Made by a program: the position numbers and the translations under genes
The notes under the pieces: model-generated
The model's input: the letters and a program-made list of their open reading frames with translations, nothing else
What the model was told of the DNA's origin: nothing
The model's database searches: none
Part shown: piece after piece, positions 1 to 8,121 of the stretch
Numbering within the stretch: position 1 is the first letter of the stretch
Layout: each line of letters begins with the position of its first letter
Assembly: GCF_003003235.1 (NCBI RefSeq)
Contig: NZ_PVUE01000008.1
Location: 62,001 to 126,000 of the forward strand
Length of the DNA: 64,000 nucleotides
Direction: 5' to 3'
From: Antricoccus suffuscus
Lineage (GTDB): Bacteria; Actinomycetota; Actinomycetes; Mycobacteriales; Antricoccaceae

Positions 1-276
1 GCCGTCGTACTGCCCGGTATTTCTGGTGGGACGTTCTCCGCGACACTTGCGCCAACCGGTGGGCCGGCGACCCCGTTTGTTATTGAGGATGGCCTCGCGC
101 TGTCCAACCTCGGCGTACTCGATGATGGCGATCCGTCACACGCTCAGCCGCTGAACGCCGCCGCGGGCGGTGGTGCCGATCGTGCCGTGTCGCTGACGAT
201 CACGCGCGCGGGCGGTGCCGGGGGACTGGCGAAGGCACGCGACGTACTGCTCTGGGTCGAGTACGACGTTCCGTAA
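1..276 (+). CDS. C-terminal fragment of an unrecognised protein
   Basis: An open frame runs from the first base of the window to a TAA at 274-276, giving the last 91 residues of a protein whose start lies outside. The fragment is rich in Gly, Ala, Thr and Asp and ends in a short hydrophobic stretch followed by VEYDVP. I see no catalytic motif, membrane segment or cysteine pattern, and I do not recognise the family. Its even composition and lack of stops suggest real coding sequence, but the function is unknown. Confidence 0.5.
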   Translation, partial: AVVLPGISGGTFSATLAPTGGPATPFVIEDGLALSNLGVLDDGDPSHAQPLNAAAGGGADRAVSLTITRAGGAGGLAKARDVLLWVEYDVP

Positions 277-365
277 ACCTTCTCGATCGATGGCGATCAC
301 TGGCGGATACTGGATCTCGTGCGAAAACGCGACTGGCCCCGGGTCATGATCGACGGGTTCTGCCC

Positions 366-725
366 ATGGCGGTGATCGAGGACCTGCGGCCGCTGGGAGT
401 CGAGTTGGAGCGCTCGTACGAGGTGTATGTGCGCGGCAGGTTGAAGTTCCGCGTCAAGCAGATCGTCTACGTCGCGTTCTCCCTCGACGAGCGCGTGATG
501 GGTTTCGCGTTCCCGAAGGAGGAGCGCTCGGCGCTCGTCGCGAGCGAGCCGCGCAAGTTTCAGCTGCCGTCGGTGTCGGACATGCGCTTCAACTGGGTAC
601 ACGCCGACCTTGCGACCATCGACCGGGCCGAGGCCCGCGAGCTCGTCGTCGACGCTTGGCGCATGGTCGTCCCCAAGAAGCTCTCTCTCGCTTACGATCT
701 CGCGCATCCGACCGGGCCGGGCTGA
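366..725 (+). CDS. MmcQ/YjbR-like protein
   Basis: 119 residues resembling the small MmcQ/YjbR (DUF419) family, which adopts a CyaY-like fold and is often annotated as DNA-binding without firm biochemical proof. The family pattern is visible: a YEVYVRGRLKFRVK segment, then the characteristic FAFPKEERSALV block, and a C-terminal helix ending in AWRMVVPKKL. The frame stays open upstream of the ATG at 366 and there is no clear ribosome binding site, so a few N-terminal residues may be missing. It stands alone in an eroded region, with no operon partner. Confidence 0.75.
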   Translation: MAVIEDLRPLGVELERSYEVYVRGRLKFRVKQIVYVAFSLDERVMGFAFPKEERSALVASEPRKFQLPSVSDMRFNWVHADLATIDRAEARELVVDAWRMVVPKKLSLAYDLAHPTGPG

Positions 726-1653
726 AAGGTGCGCTCCGGGACGACTGGGCGAATCGTTTGTGATTCCACTGTGGCGCAATGCGCCGGTTGAGCGGGTTTG
801 CCAGTCGAAACCTCGTAACCAGAGAGTGTCAGCAACGGGAGGCTGGGTCCGCACCGACTCGTGTGCCGGACAGAATATCGCGGGTGCCGTGGTAGGCCCA
901 TTCCCGATTGTCGACGTCACGGCGTGGCAGGTGGCGGCACCGACGAAAAGGCGTGGCTGACGGCGGCCGGCGACGTGCGGTGGCTCTTTAAACCGGCGGT
1001 TGTCCGCGATGGGCGTCGGCAGGGGGAGACTGGGCAGAGAAGGTGTCGTCGGAACTCGCGGGGTTGATCGCCGTTCCGGTAGCGAGGACTCAGATGGCAG
1101 TTCGTTCGATGGCGCCAGGTTCAATCTCGCGTAACCTAGCGTCAGATCGGATACGAAATTCACCCCGAGACGGCGTCGATCAAGGATCTCGAGGGCGCCG
1201 TGCCGCAGCCTGCGCGACCAAATCAGTGTCGACGAGGTGAGTGAGACCGACCAAGGCTTCCTCAGTTTGGTTACCCTCGTCAACCTAGAGTCGAACGAGA
1301 CGCGATCGTGCGGGACTGGGATCGGGCGACCATGAACTCAGCGCCGAGACCTACATGCTGGAGTCGTTGACCAATCCGTATCCGAATCGGCGGTTCACGA
1401 AAACTGCCGAGGAGTGGTGGCATTACCTGGATCTGGGCTGGTGGACTCGCTCACGCTGTCGATGGTCGGGCGGCGGTTGAGCGCCCAATTCGCGTGGCCG
1501 GGGTATTCGGTGGAGGATTCCCAGTGGTGCTTGCGCACCATCATGCGGCACGATCCAGAGCAACGTCTGCCGCCTGCCGCCTGCCGCCTGCCGGCTTGCG
1601 GTCGTCGTGGCAGGACGTAATGACTTTCGGTCCGCACTGGGGTCTAATGAAGC
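726..1653. other. gene-poor stretch with possible decayed coding sequence
   Basis: About 930 bases without a convincing intact gene. Around 1290-1560 the plus strand shows coding-like peptides that jump between frames: VERDAIVRDWDRATM in one frame, then ETYMLESLTNPYPNRRF and EEWWHYLDLG in a second, then QFAWPGYSVEDSQWCLRT in a third. This is what a frameshifted gene remnant looks like, but I cannot name the parent family. A long open frame on the minus strand (297-1283) is Pro/Ser/Arg-rich and looks like a shadow. A CTGCCGC/CTGCCG triplication at about 1568-1592 is the only simple repeat I see. Confidence 0.4.
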
Positions 1654-2037
1654 ATGACGATGACGACGAAAGTGCTGAGCGTGTCGGTTCCGGTGGCCGA
1701 TCAGGACCTCGCGTTGAAGTTCTACACCGAGGTGCTGGGCTGCGAACTTCGCACCGACGTGGAGGTATGGCCGGGTGCGCGGATGATCGAGGTTGTGCCA
1801 CCGGGCTCGAATGTCTCCCTCGTGCTTCTGCCGCCGGACAGCCCGATTCCCGTCGCGATCCGGTTAGGCACCCCTGACGCTCAGCAGGCCCACAACAAGA
1901 TCCGAGAGGCCGGGGTGACCCTGCATAACGAGGAACTGGTCCGCATGGAAGGGATTCCGGCAATGTTCTCCTTCACCGACCCCGACGGCAACGGACTCGT
2001 CTACCTCGAAGACACCGACGAGAACGAACCTCGCTGA
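1654..2037 (+). CDS. VOC (glyoxalase/bleomycin-resistance fold) family protein
   Basis: 127 residues forming one vicinal-oxygen-chelate domain: an N-terminal VPVADQDLALKFYTEVLGCE segment, a central SLVLLPP strand and a C-terminal FSFTDPDGNGLVYLED, the usual end of the second beta-alpha-beta-beta-beta module. Members bind a divalent metal and act on small metabolites or bind drugs; the substrate here cannot be inferred. A second in-frame ATG lies two codons downstream. The gene appears monocistronic, and the following sequence is a hipA remnant. Confidence 0.85.
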   Translation: MTMTTKVLSVSVPVADQDLALKFYTEVLGCELRTDVEVWPGARMIEVVPPGSNVSLVLLPPDSPIPVAIRLGTPDAQQAHNKIREAGVTLHNEELVRMEGIPAMFSFTDPDGNGLVYLEDTDENEPR

Positions 2038-2196
2038 GCACCGAACCTCTCCGCCCAACAGCAAGGAGAAGGATCACGACCTGGGTAATCCCGGCCAGCG
2101 AAGAGTTCCAAATCGAATATGCACGGCTACCAGTAGACCCGACGACATGCAAGGGACCTAGGGTGCGCGCGACACAAATGGACAAGGAAATCTTGC

Positions 2197-2527
2197 GACG
2201 TGCCCCGAGCACAGATCATCCAATCAGTTGGGAGACATGTGCTGCTCATCGAACGATTCGACCGCCCGGCTCGCGGTCAACGGCGTCACGTCGTGTCGGG
2301 ACTGACGTTGCTGGGATTCGATGCACTCCTCGGGGCGCGCTACGGTTCGTACCCCGAGATGCTGGACGTGCTTCTCGAGTATGCCCGCGCGCCGCGCGAG
2401 ATCAGTCGTAGCGCTCTTCCAGCGCGTGGTCTTCAACGTCGCCATAGGCAACAACGATGATCACGCGCGCAACCACGCCGCGCTTTGGAAGCGTTCGATC
2501 CTCAACCGCTCCACCTTTTATGAATGA
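2197..2527 (+). pseudogene. frameshifted hipA-like kinase remnant
   Basis: Two adjacent frames together recreate the middle of a HipA-type serine/threonine kinase toxin. The first (about 2197-2400) reads AQIIQSVGRHVLLIERFDR, then SGLTLLGFDALLGARYGSYPE, matching the HipA substrate/ATP-site region. The frame then changes at about 2395-2412 and continues as ALFQRVVFNVAIGNNDDHARNHAALW, which contains the NxDDHxxN catalytic signature. The N-terminal domain and the C-terminal third are missing and no hipB antitoxin is nearby. I infer a dead toxin gene left by deletion and frameshift. Confidence 0.85.
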
Positions 2528-2539
2528 ACGCCGCCTGCG

Positions 2540-4399
2540 CTAGAAGGCGGCCTCTGGGATCTCCATAAGCGAGCCGTCGGTGGCATCGACGATCGCGCGT
2601 TCGGCGGCGATCTTCGGCAGTACCTGTGCCGCGAAGTAACGAGCGCTGGCGATCTTGCCTTCATAGAAGGCCTTGTCGACATCGCTCACGCCGCCGGCAT
2701 CAAGCGCGTCGATGGCTACTACAGCGTGCCGCTGCAGTAGCCATGCGATCACTAGATCGCCCGCAGCGAGTAGCAGGCGCGAGGTGTTTTCGCCGACCTT
2801 GTAGATGCTTGTCGGGTCTTCCTGGGTGTTCATGAGCGCGGCAGTCATCGTGCCGAGCATCGACTGCACATGGTCGAGGGCGGTCGCGAGCTGAGCGCGC
2901 TCCTCCTTGAGCCGGCCGTCACCTGGGTCGCTCGCGGCGAACTGCTCCACCTGAGCGGCGATCCACATCAACGACTGTCCTTGGTCGCGGACGATCTTGC
3001 GGAAGAAGAAGTCCTGGCCCTGGATCGCCGTCGTGCCTTCGTAGAGCGTGTCGATCTTCGAGTCGCGGACATATTGCTCGATCGGGTAGTCCTGCAGGAA
3101 GCCCGATCCGCCGAATGTCTGCAGCGACTCGGTGCCCAGCAGCGTGTAGGCGCGCTCCGAGCCGCAGCCCTTCACGATCGGCAGCAGCAGGTCGTTGATT
3201 CGCTCGTACTTCTTGGCCTTGTCGGCATCCTTTTCGTACGTCGCAATCTGTACTTTCTCCTGTATGGAGGCGGTGTAGAGCACGAGCGCGCGCAGGCCTT
3301 CGGCGTACGACTTCTGGAGCATCAGTGACCGGCGTACGTCGGGATGCTTGATGACCTCGACCCGCGGCGCGGTCTTATCTGTCTGGCGGGTCAGATCGGC
3401 GCCCTGCTTACGAGTTTTCGCGTAGTCCAGCGCGTTGAGGTAACCGGTGGACAGTGTCGCCATGGCCTTGGTGCCGACGAACATCCGCGCGTATTCGATG
3501 ATCTTGAACATCTGCGCGATTCCGTCGTGTACCTCGCCGACCAGCCAACCGACCGCCGGTACGCCGTTCTGGCCAAACGTCAGTTCACACGTGGTCGAGA
3601 CCTTGATGCCCATCTTCTTCTCGACGTTGGTGACGAAGGCGCCGTTGCGCTCGCCGAGCGCACCAGTCTTCGGATCGAAATGAAACTTCGGTACGACGAA
3701 CAGCGAAAGTCCTTTAGTGCCAGGACCTCCGGCGCCTTCGACCCCTTCGGGACGGGCGAGCACGTAATGAATGATGTTGTCGGTCAAGTCATGCTCGGCG
3801 GAAGTGATGAACCGTTTCACGCCCTCGATATGCCAGCTGCCGTCGGCGTTCTTGTATGCCTTGGTGGTCGCGGCGCCTACGTCGGATCCGGCATCGGGCT
3901 CGGTGAGCACCATGGTCGCGCCCCAGAGCTTGTCGATGAACAGTTCCGCCCACTTCTTCTGCTCATCGGTCGCCAGATGCCAGAAGACGTTGGCGAAGGC
4001 CGGTCCCGCGGCGTACATCCACGCCGCCGGATTGGCGCCGAGGATGAGCTCGGCGAAAGCCCACCACAACGAACGTGGCGCGGGAGTGCCACCGATTTCG
4101 GCGGCCATGTCGAGGTTGTAGCCGCCTGAGTCCATGAGCATCGCGAAGCTCTTCTTGAACGATTCGGGGATGGCGACGGAGTGATTTTCGGCGTCGTACG
4201 TCGGGGGATTGCGGTCGGCATCGGCAAACGAGTCGCCAAATGCTTCGGACGTCGCCATCTTGTGGACCTGGTGGAGGAAGTCGCGCGCGCTCGCCTCGTC
4301 GAGGTCGGAGAACGCGCCCTGTCCCAGGCGCTCGTTGGTCTTCAAGAACTCGTAAAGATTGAACTCGAGATCGCGCAGGTTGGCTTTGTAGTGCGACAT
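2540..4399 (-). CDS. fadE5: FadE5-like long acyl-CoA dehydrogenase
   Basis: 619 residues, the length of the extended acyl-CoA dehydrogenase subgroup that includes mycobacterial FadE5. It begins [19 protein letters not shown], typical of that subgroup's extra N-terminal domain, and contains the FAD/substrate segment [15 protein letters not shown] and the late [12 protein letters not shown] motif holding the catalytic-base region. It catalyses the FAD-linked alpha,beta-dehydrogenation of fatty acyl-CoA. The ATG at 4399 is chosen because GGAG precedes it at a proper distance; the frame is open further upstream, but that extension translates repeat array A. Two palindromic operators lie just upstream, suggesting control by a TetR-type regulator encoded elsewhere. 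Confidence 0.93.
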   Translation of the reverse strand: MSHYKANLRDLEFNLYEFLKTNERLGQGAFSDLDEASARDFLHQVHKMATSEAFGDSFADADRNPPTYDAENHSVAIPESFKKSFAMLMDSGGYNLDMAAEIGGTPAPRSLWWAFAELILGANPAAWMYAAGPAFANVFWHLATDEQKKWAELFIDKLWGATMVLTEPDAGSDVGAATTKAYKNADGSWHIEGVKRFITSAEHDLTDNIIHYVLARPEGVEGAGGPGTKGLSLFVVPKFHFDPKTGALGERNGAFVTNVEKKMGIKVSTTCELTFGQNGVPAVGWLVGEVHDGIAQMFKIIEYARMFVGTKAMATLSTGYLNALDYAKTRKQGADLTRQTDKTAPRVEVIKHPDVRRSLMLQKSYAEGLRALVLYTASIQEKVQIATYEKDADKAKKYERINDLLLPIVKGCGSERAYTLLGTESLQTFGGSGFLQDYPIEQYVRDSKIDTLYEGTTAIQGQDFFFRKIVRDQGQSLMWIAAQVEQFAASDPGDGRLKEERAQLATALDHVQSMLGTMTAALMNTQEDPTSIYKVGENTSRLLLAAGDLVIAWLLQRHAVVAIDALDAGGVSDVDKAFYEGKIASARYFAAQVLPKIAAERAIVDATDGSLMEIPEAAF

Positions 4400-4417
4400 G
4401 GTGACTCCAGAGACGGT

Positions 4418-4457
4418 GTTACTCGCTAGTAACTTCACTATATTACTCGTGAGTAAC
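4418..4457 (-). promoter_or_regulatory. paired palindromic operators upstream of fadE5
   Basis: GTTACTCGCTAGTAAC (4418-4433) and ATTACTCGTGAGTAAC (4442-4457) are two copies of the inverted repeat RTTACTNNNNAGTAAC, 24 bp centre to centre and 19 bp ahead of the start codon at 4399. Twofold symmetry and duplication suggest binding of dimers of a TetR-like fatty-acid regulator. No candidate regulator gene is adjacent. Confidence 0.7.
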
Positions 4458-4491
4458 TTATGCTCGGCGGGCTCGAGGTCGCCAGCTACCC

Positions 4492-4575
4492 CGTGACGGA
4501 TGGGTGGGGACTTTGTGACGGATGGGCGGGGACTTTGCGACGGATGGGCGGGGATTTTGTGACGGATCGCGGGGC
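4492..4575 (+). repeat. tandem repeat array A, 22 bp period
   Basis: Three full units and one partial unit in direct tandem, starting at 4492, 4514, 4536 and 4558. Each begins with YGYGACGGAT and continues with a G-rich GGGYGGGGA segment and CTT or TTT. There are no spacers between units, so this is not a CRISPR array. It lies between the Gfo/Idh gene's stop codon (4579) and the fadE5 operators. The core TTTGTGACGGAT is shared with three other arrays in this window. Confidence 0.9.
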
Positions 4576-4578
4576 GGG

Positions 4579-5622
4579 TTAGGGGCGGCTTGTGTCGATG
4601 TGCCCGATTGACGTCACCGGCTCGATGTCGACCGGCTTTCCCGTCTCGAGTGACTCGATGCACGCCTGCGCGACGAGCAGCGAGGCGTAGCCGTCGTACG
4701 CCGAGGCCAGCTCGGAGAAGCCGGTTTGCGGTTCGCGCACCGAGGTGATCCACGCCTGCAACTCAAGGCGGTAGGCATTGGAGAACCGGTCACGCCAATC
4801 CCGACAAACATTTGTGTTTAATTGAGGGTCGCCGATGGCGGCCGGGGCAGTCGCGCTGCGCGACGAACCGTCCAGCGTTGCGGTACCGGAGTCGCAGACG
4901 ACCTCGCAGCGCACTTCGTAACCATATTTGGCATTCGAGTACATTTCGATGTCGGCGATGATGCCGCTCGCGGTCCGGCACACAATGAAGATTGGGTCGT
5001 CGAGTTCGGCAGGTTTACCCTCGCTCTGCTTGCCGGTGTACGCCGTGACCTGGGTGATCTCTTCGCCCGACAGCCATCTGATCGCATCGAACTCGTGCAC
5101 TGGCAGGTAGCGGATCTGGTCGGCCGTTGTCTCCCATTGGTTCTGGACGTTGCGGTGCACGTTGTGGATCAGCAGCGGCGGACCGTCGTTGCCCTCGGTG
5201 ATGAAGCGGCGCAGCGCGCGGTATCCAGGGTCAAAGCGGCGCATGAAGCCGACCGATATCAGCCTTCCGTGGGTGGCATTTTCGGCCGAGACGACCGCGA
5301 GGCAGTCTTCGATAGTCGTAGCCAGCGGCTTCTCGCACAGCATCGGCGTGCCAGCGGCGAGGGCTTTTTCGATCAGCATCCGGTGCCGATCTTCGGGCGC
5401 CGCGATGACGACCGCGTCGGCCTCCTCGATTGCCGCGTCGACATCCGTTGTCGCGACCGCGCCCTCAATAGGGTCGGCGACGTCCGCGGCGCGCGAGAGG
5501 TCGAGGTCGACAACGTGCGAGACAACCGCGTTCTTGGTGGCGAAACTCAACGTCGAAGTGTGTTCTGAACCCATCCGGCCGGCGCCGATCACGGCGATCC
5601 GGACATCCGGCAGCTTGCCCAC
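4579..5622 (-). CDS. Gfo/Idh/MocA family NAD(P)-dependent oxidoreductase (inositol dehydrogenase-like)
   Basis: 347 residues. The N-terminal Rossmann fold starts [14 protein letters not shown] and is followed by the EKPLA motif, whose lysine is the family's catalytic residue, and by [12 protein letters not shown], the pattern seen in inositol 2-dehydrogenase-like members. The C-terminal beta-sheet domain follows. It probably oxidises a sugar or cyclitol hydroxyl with NAD(P); the substrate is not determined. GTG at 5622 is chosen because a GGAGGG site sits eight bases upstream and it lies three bases after the preceding gene's stop, indicating translational coupling with the NMO gene. Array A follows its stop directly. 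Confidence 0.88.
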   Translation of the reverse strand: MGKLPDVRIAVIGAGRMGSEHTSTLSFATKNAVVSHVVDLDLSRAADVADPIEGAVATTDVDAAIEEADAVVIAAPEDRHRMLIEKALAAGTPMLCEKPLATTIEDCLAVVSAENATHGRLISVGFMRRFDPGYRALRRFITEGNDGPPLLIHNVHRNVQNQWETTADQIRYLPVHEFDAIRWLSGEEITQVTAYTGKQSEGKPAELDDPIFIVCRTASGIIADIEMYSNAKYGYEVRCEVVCDSGTATLDGSSRSATAPAAIGDPQLNTNVCRDWRDRFSNAYRLELQAWITSVREPQTGFSELASAYDGYASLLVAQACIESLETGKPVDIEPVTSIGHIDTSRP

Positions 5623-5624
5623 GC

Positions 5625-6680
5625 CTAGCCCTCCGCGCCGGTCGGCCAGAGGTCTGCAAGGACCTGCGCAGCCGGTCGACGTATGGCGCTGGCATGACCG
5701 GATCCGGCCCACAGCGCCATTCCCTGCGGATCACCGGCCTTGCCCGCGGCGCCGCGAATGGTCTTGGTCATGTGGTGCAGATTGGGGTACGCCGAGGGGG
5801 CGGCAGCGTCATGCTCCCGGACGAAGTCGTTGGTCAATGCCCGAGCCAACCGTCCGCTGAAGGCGCGCGTCACGGTTGCCTGGGTGAAGTCGCCGCTGGC
5901 GAGTGCGTCCTTGTGGGGTTCGGGGCTCGAGCTTTCGTCGGCCGCCACGAAGAGGGTGCCGACTCCGGCCGCGAAAGCGCCGGCGGCGACCAGGGCTTTG
6001 ACCGCATCGGGTCCGTCGACTCCACCGGCCGCGACGGTGGGTAGGCCGGTGGCCTCGATGACGGCCCGCGTCACGGTGGCCGCGTCGTCGGTGTTGGGTA
6101 CGTCGGAGATATTCCAGGTGCCGCGGTGCCCGCCGGCCTCCGCGCCTTGCGCGAACAAGAAGGTTGCGCCGAGCCGGACTGCTTCACGCGCTTCGTGTGC
6201 GGACGTGACGGTGAACCCGACCTCGCTGCCGGCCGCGCGCAACGCGGTGACGGTCTCGACGTCGACCGGGCCGAAGGTAAACGTCACGGCCGCGACGGGA
6301 TGGGCACTCAGGTAGGCGATCTTGGCCTCGAAGTCATCGCGGTCGTACGCCGCTACGCCGAGCTCGACCCCGTACTTCTGTGCCGTAGCGGCAAGTGAGT
6401 CCCGGTAGCGCGCGACGCGCGGGCCGAGCTCGTCCGTGCGGTCGAGCTGCGGAGTAAAGAGGTTCATCGCGAACGGCTCGGCCGTGAGGGCGCGCATTCG
6501 GTCGATTTCGGCGGCCATGCCCTCGCAGGACTTGTAGCCGGCGGCGAGGAAGCCGAGCCCGCCTGCGTTGGAGACCACGGCCGCGAGTTCCGGCGTACAT
6601 GCGCCCGCCATTGGTGCTTGCACGATAGGGATCGGGCGTTGGTAGATAGGTGATGTAGCGCCCGGTTGCCCTTGCTTCAC
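5625..6680 (-). CDS. nitronate monooxygenase family flavoprotein
   Basis: 351 residues of the NMO/2-nitropropane dioxygenase TIM-barrel family. Visible segments include PIVQAPMAGACTPELAAVVSNAG at the N-terminus, a central AQGAEAGGHRGTW with the FMN-binding glycine cluster and conserved histidine, and TVAAGGVDGPDAVKALVAAGA for phosphate binding. Members oxidise alkyl nitronates or related anions with FMN and O2. The start is a GTG at 6680 preceded by an AAGAGGT site. It is cotranscribed with the Gfo/Idh oxidoreductase 3 bp downstream. The true substrate is unknown, as many NMO-like proteins do not use nitronates. Confidence 0.87.
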   Translation of the reverse strand: MKQGQPGATSPIYQRPIPIVQAPMAGACTPELAAVVSNAGGLGFLAAGYKSCEGMAAEIDRMRALTAEPFAMNLFTPQLDRTDELGPRVARYRDSLAATAQKYGVELGVAAYDRDDFEAKIAYLSAHPVAAVTFTFGPVDVETVTALRAAGSEVGFTVTSAHEAREAVRLGATFLFAQGAEAGGHRGTWNISDVPNTDDAATVTRAVIEATGLPTVAAGGVDGPDAVKALVAAGAFAAGVGTLFVAADESSSPEPHKDALASGDFTQATVTRAFSGRLARALTNDFVREHDAAAPSAYPNLHHMTKTIRGAAGKAGDPQGMALWAGSGHASAIRRPAAQVLADLWPTGAEG

Positions 6681-6752
6681 TGTGTACCTCTTGGATATTC
6701 ATTCGGAAAGCTGACGCCCTCAACATACGCGGCTTGCGATGGGACGAATTGT

Positions 6753-6775
6753 TATAGTATAAATAGAACATGTTC
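6753..6775 (+). promoter_or_regulatory. -10 element and palindrome over the ytrA-type start codon
   Basis: TATAGT at 6753-6758 is a good -10 hexamer only 11 bp from the ATG at 6770, so the transcript should be leaderless or nearly so. The palindrome GAACATGTTC (6766-6775) contains the start codon and could be an autoregulatory operator. Both assignments rest on sequence alone. Confidence 0.5.
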
Positions 6776-7120
6776 GTTAGCGTTGATCCGCGAAGCACGG
6801 TCCCCCTGACCGGGCAGATCGCGGCGAGCATTCGCAAGTCGATCGCGGCGGGCACGCTGAATCCCGGCGATAGATTGCCGCCCGCTAGGCAGCTGGCGCA
6901 CGACCTTGGCGTCAACATGCACACGGTCCTAAAGGCATACCAACGGCTGCAGGAGGACGGCTTGCTCGAAGTACGTCGCGGCCGCGGCGTGAGTGTTGTC
7001 GGCACGGCGTCGGCGGCCACCGCTGCGCTGCACAACGCAATCGAGGACGTCATCCGGCTCGCGCATTCCGGTGGGCTGAGCCGGGACGAGCTGACAGACC
7101 TACTAAGGAGGTCATGGTGA
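6770..7120 (+). CDS. GntR-family regulator, YtrA subfamily
   Basis: 116 residues. A winged-helix domain fills residues 10-75 (VPLTGQIAASIRKSIAAGTL, then LPPARQLAHDLGVNMHTVLK and a wing ending VRRGRGV). Only about 35 residues follow, which is the short effector domain that defines the YtrA subfamily; these regulators commonly control neighbouring membrane or ABC transport genes. The stop codon overlaps the start of the DUF1648 membrane protein gene, so the two form an operon. A -10 box lies directly upstream, and a palindrome spans the start codon. Confidence 0.9.
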   Translation: MFVSVDPRSTVPLTGQIAASIRKSIAAGTLNPGDRLPPARQLAHDLGVNMHTVLKAYQRLQEDGLLEVRRGRGVSVVGTASAATAALHNAIEDVIRLAHSGGLSRDELTDLLRRSW

Positions 7121-8121
7121 GAACGGCAACTCCAAGGCAACCGCCTCGGACACCCAAAACCGCGCGAGAGTGGTGGGTGGCGTCGGTGCTGCTTGTCGCG
7201 ATCGCCGCGGCGACCGTCGTCGTTGTCGCGCTCAGCAAAAGTCACCTGCCCGATCCGATGGGATCGCACTTCAGCGGGTTTGCCAACTCACCACCCGACG
7301 GATTTAGTTCGCGGACGGCTAATTTGTTGGTGATGCCCGCCATTGTGGTCGCGCTGTGCGTCCTGGCCTGGGTGGTCTGGTTCGTGAGCACGTCGTTCGC
7401 GGTACGACGCTGGGTAGTCGCCGGTGGTAGCGGTATCGCGATGATCCTGTTCGCGGCGCTGCTGTCAGTCATCGTTGCCAACTACGGCCTCACAGACGCG
7501 CACGACGCGCGCACCGGCGCCCTCGATGTGCTGTGGCCAATCGTCGGCGCAGTGGTGATCGCTGCGCTGGCGCTGTACGTGTACGGCCCGGTGCCCGAAA
7601 GCGAGCGGAACCTGAGCCTGATCGACAGCGACCGGCCGCTGATCGAGGTGTCGCCGACCGAGCGTGTTTCCTGGAGCCACCGCGGTCACAGCGACCTCCT
7701 CATCGCGATCGGGCTCGTCGTCACGTTGGTCCCGCTAGTGCTGGTGTTCGTAGGGATGGGCCCGAGCCTGCTGATTGCCGTGGTCGCCGGCGTCATCGCT
7801 CTCCAGTTTGCGTTCTACAACGTCAGGATCACGAACGATAAGATCGTCGTACGGTCCGGCGCTATCCCGTTCGCGTCGATGTCGATGCACATGCGCGACG
7901 TCGACCACGCCGACTACGCGGACAAGATCTCGCCGCTTCGGTACGGCGGCTGGGGTCTGCGGATGCGTCCCAACGGTCGCAACCTGATCATGGGCAGCGG
8001 TCCTGCTCTCCTGGTGCGCATGACAAACGGCAACGAGCACGTCATCTCGATGCCCAGCCCGCGCGAGGCCGCCGGCGTCATTAACGGCGTACTGCGGCAC
8101 GCGACTAGGGGCGCTAGCTGA
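7117..8121 (+). CDS. DUF1648-domain integral membrane protein
   Basis: 334 residues with about six to seven hydrophobic segments. The first is followed by LPDPMGSHFSGFANSPPDGF, the DUF1648 signature, and the C-terminal third is a soluble PH-like beta region (NDKIVVRSGAIPF, RMRPNGRNLIMG). DUF1648 proteins are often encoded next to YtrA-type GntR regulators, as here; their function is not known, although related Bacillus proteins influence envelope processes. GTG at 7117 is preferred to ATG at 7114 because AGGAGG (7106-7111) is five bases from the GTG but only two from the ATG. Its end overlaps the convergent acyl-CoA synthetase gene by 8 bp. Confidence 0.85.
   Translation: MRTATPRQPPRTPKTAREWWVASVLLVAIAAATVVVVALSKSHLPDPMGSHFSGFANSPPDGFSSRTANLLVMPAIVVALCVLAWVVWFVSTSFAVRRWVVAGGSGIAMILFAALLSVIVANYGLTDAHDARTGALDVLWPIVGAVVIAALALYVYGPVPESERNLSLIDSDRPLIEVSPTERVSWSHRGHSDLLIAIGLVVTLVPLVLVFVGMGPSLLIAVVAGVIALQFAFYNVRITNDKIVVRSGAIPFASMSMHMRDVDHADYADKISPLRYGGWGLRMRPNGRNLIMGSGPALLVRMTNGNEHVISMPSPREAAGVINGVLRHATRGAS

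Noticed and set aside
297-1283. Long minus-strand open frame of 328 residues
   Set aside because: Pro/Ser/Arg-rich, no recognisable domain, and it covers the whole YjbR-like gene on the other strand.
2163-2411. Separate small ORFs at 2163-2411, 2200-2460 and 2321-2527
   Set aside because: They are pieces and shadows of one frameshifted hipA remnant, not independent genes.
4400-4753. N-terminal extension of the fadE5-like protein
   Set aside because: It would translate operators and repeat array A into a Pro/His/Arg-rich peptide, while a ribosome site and the conserved start lie at 4399.
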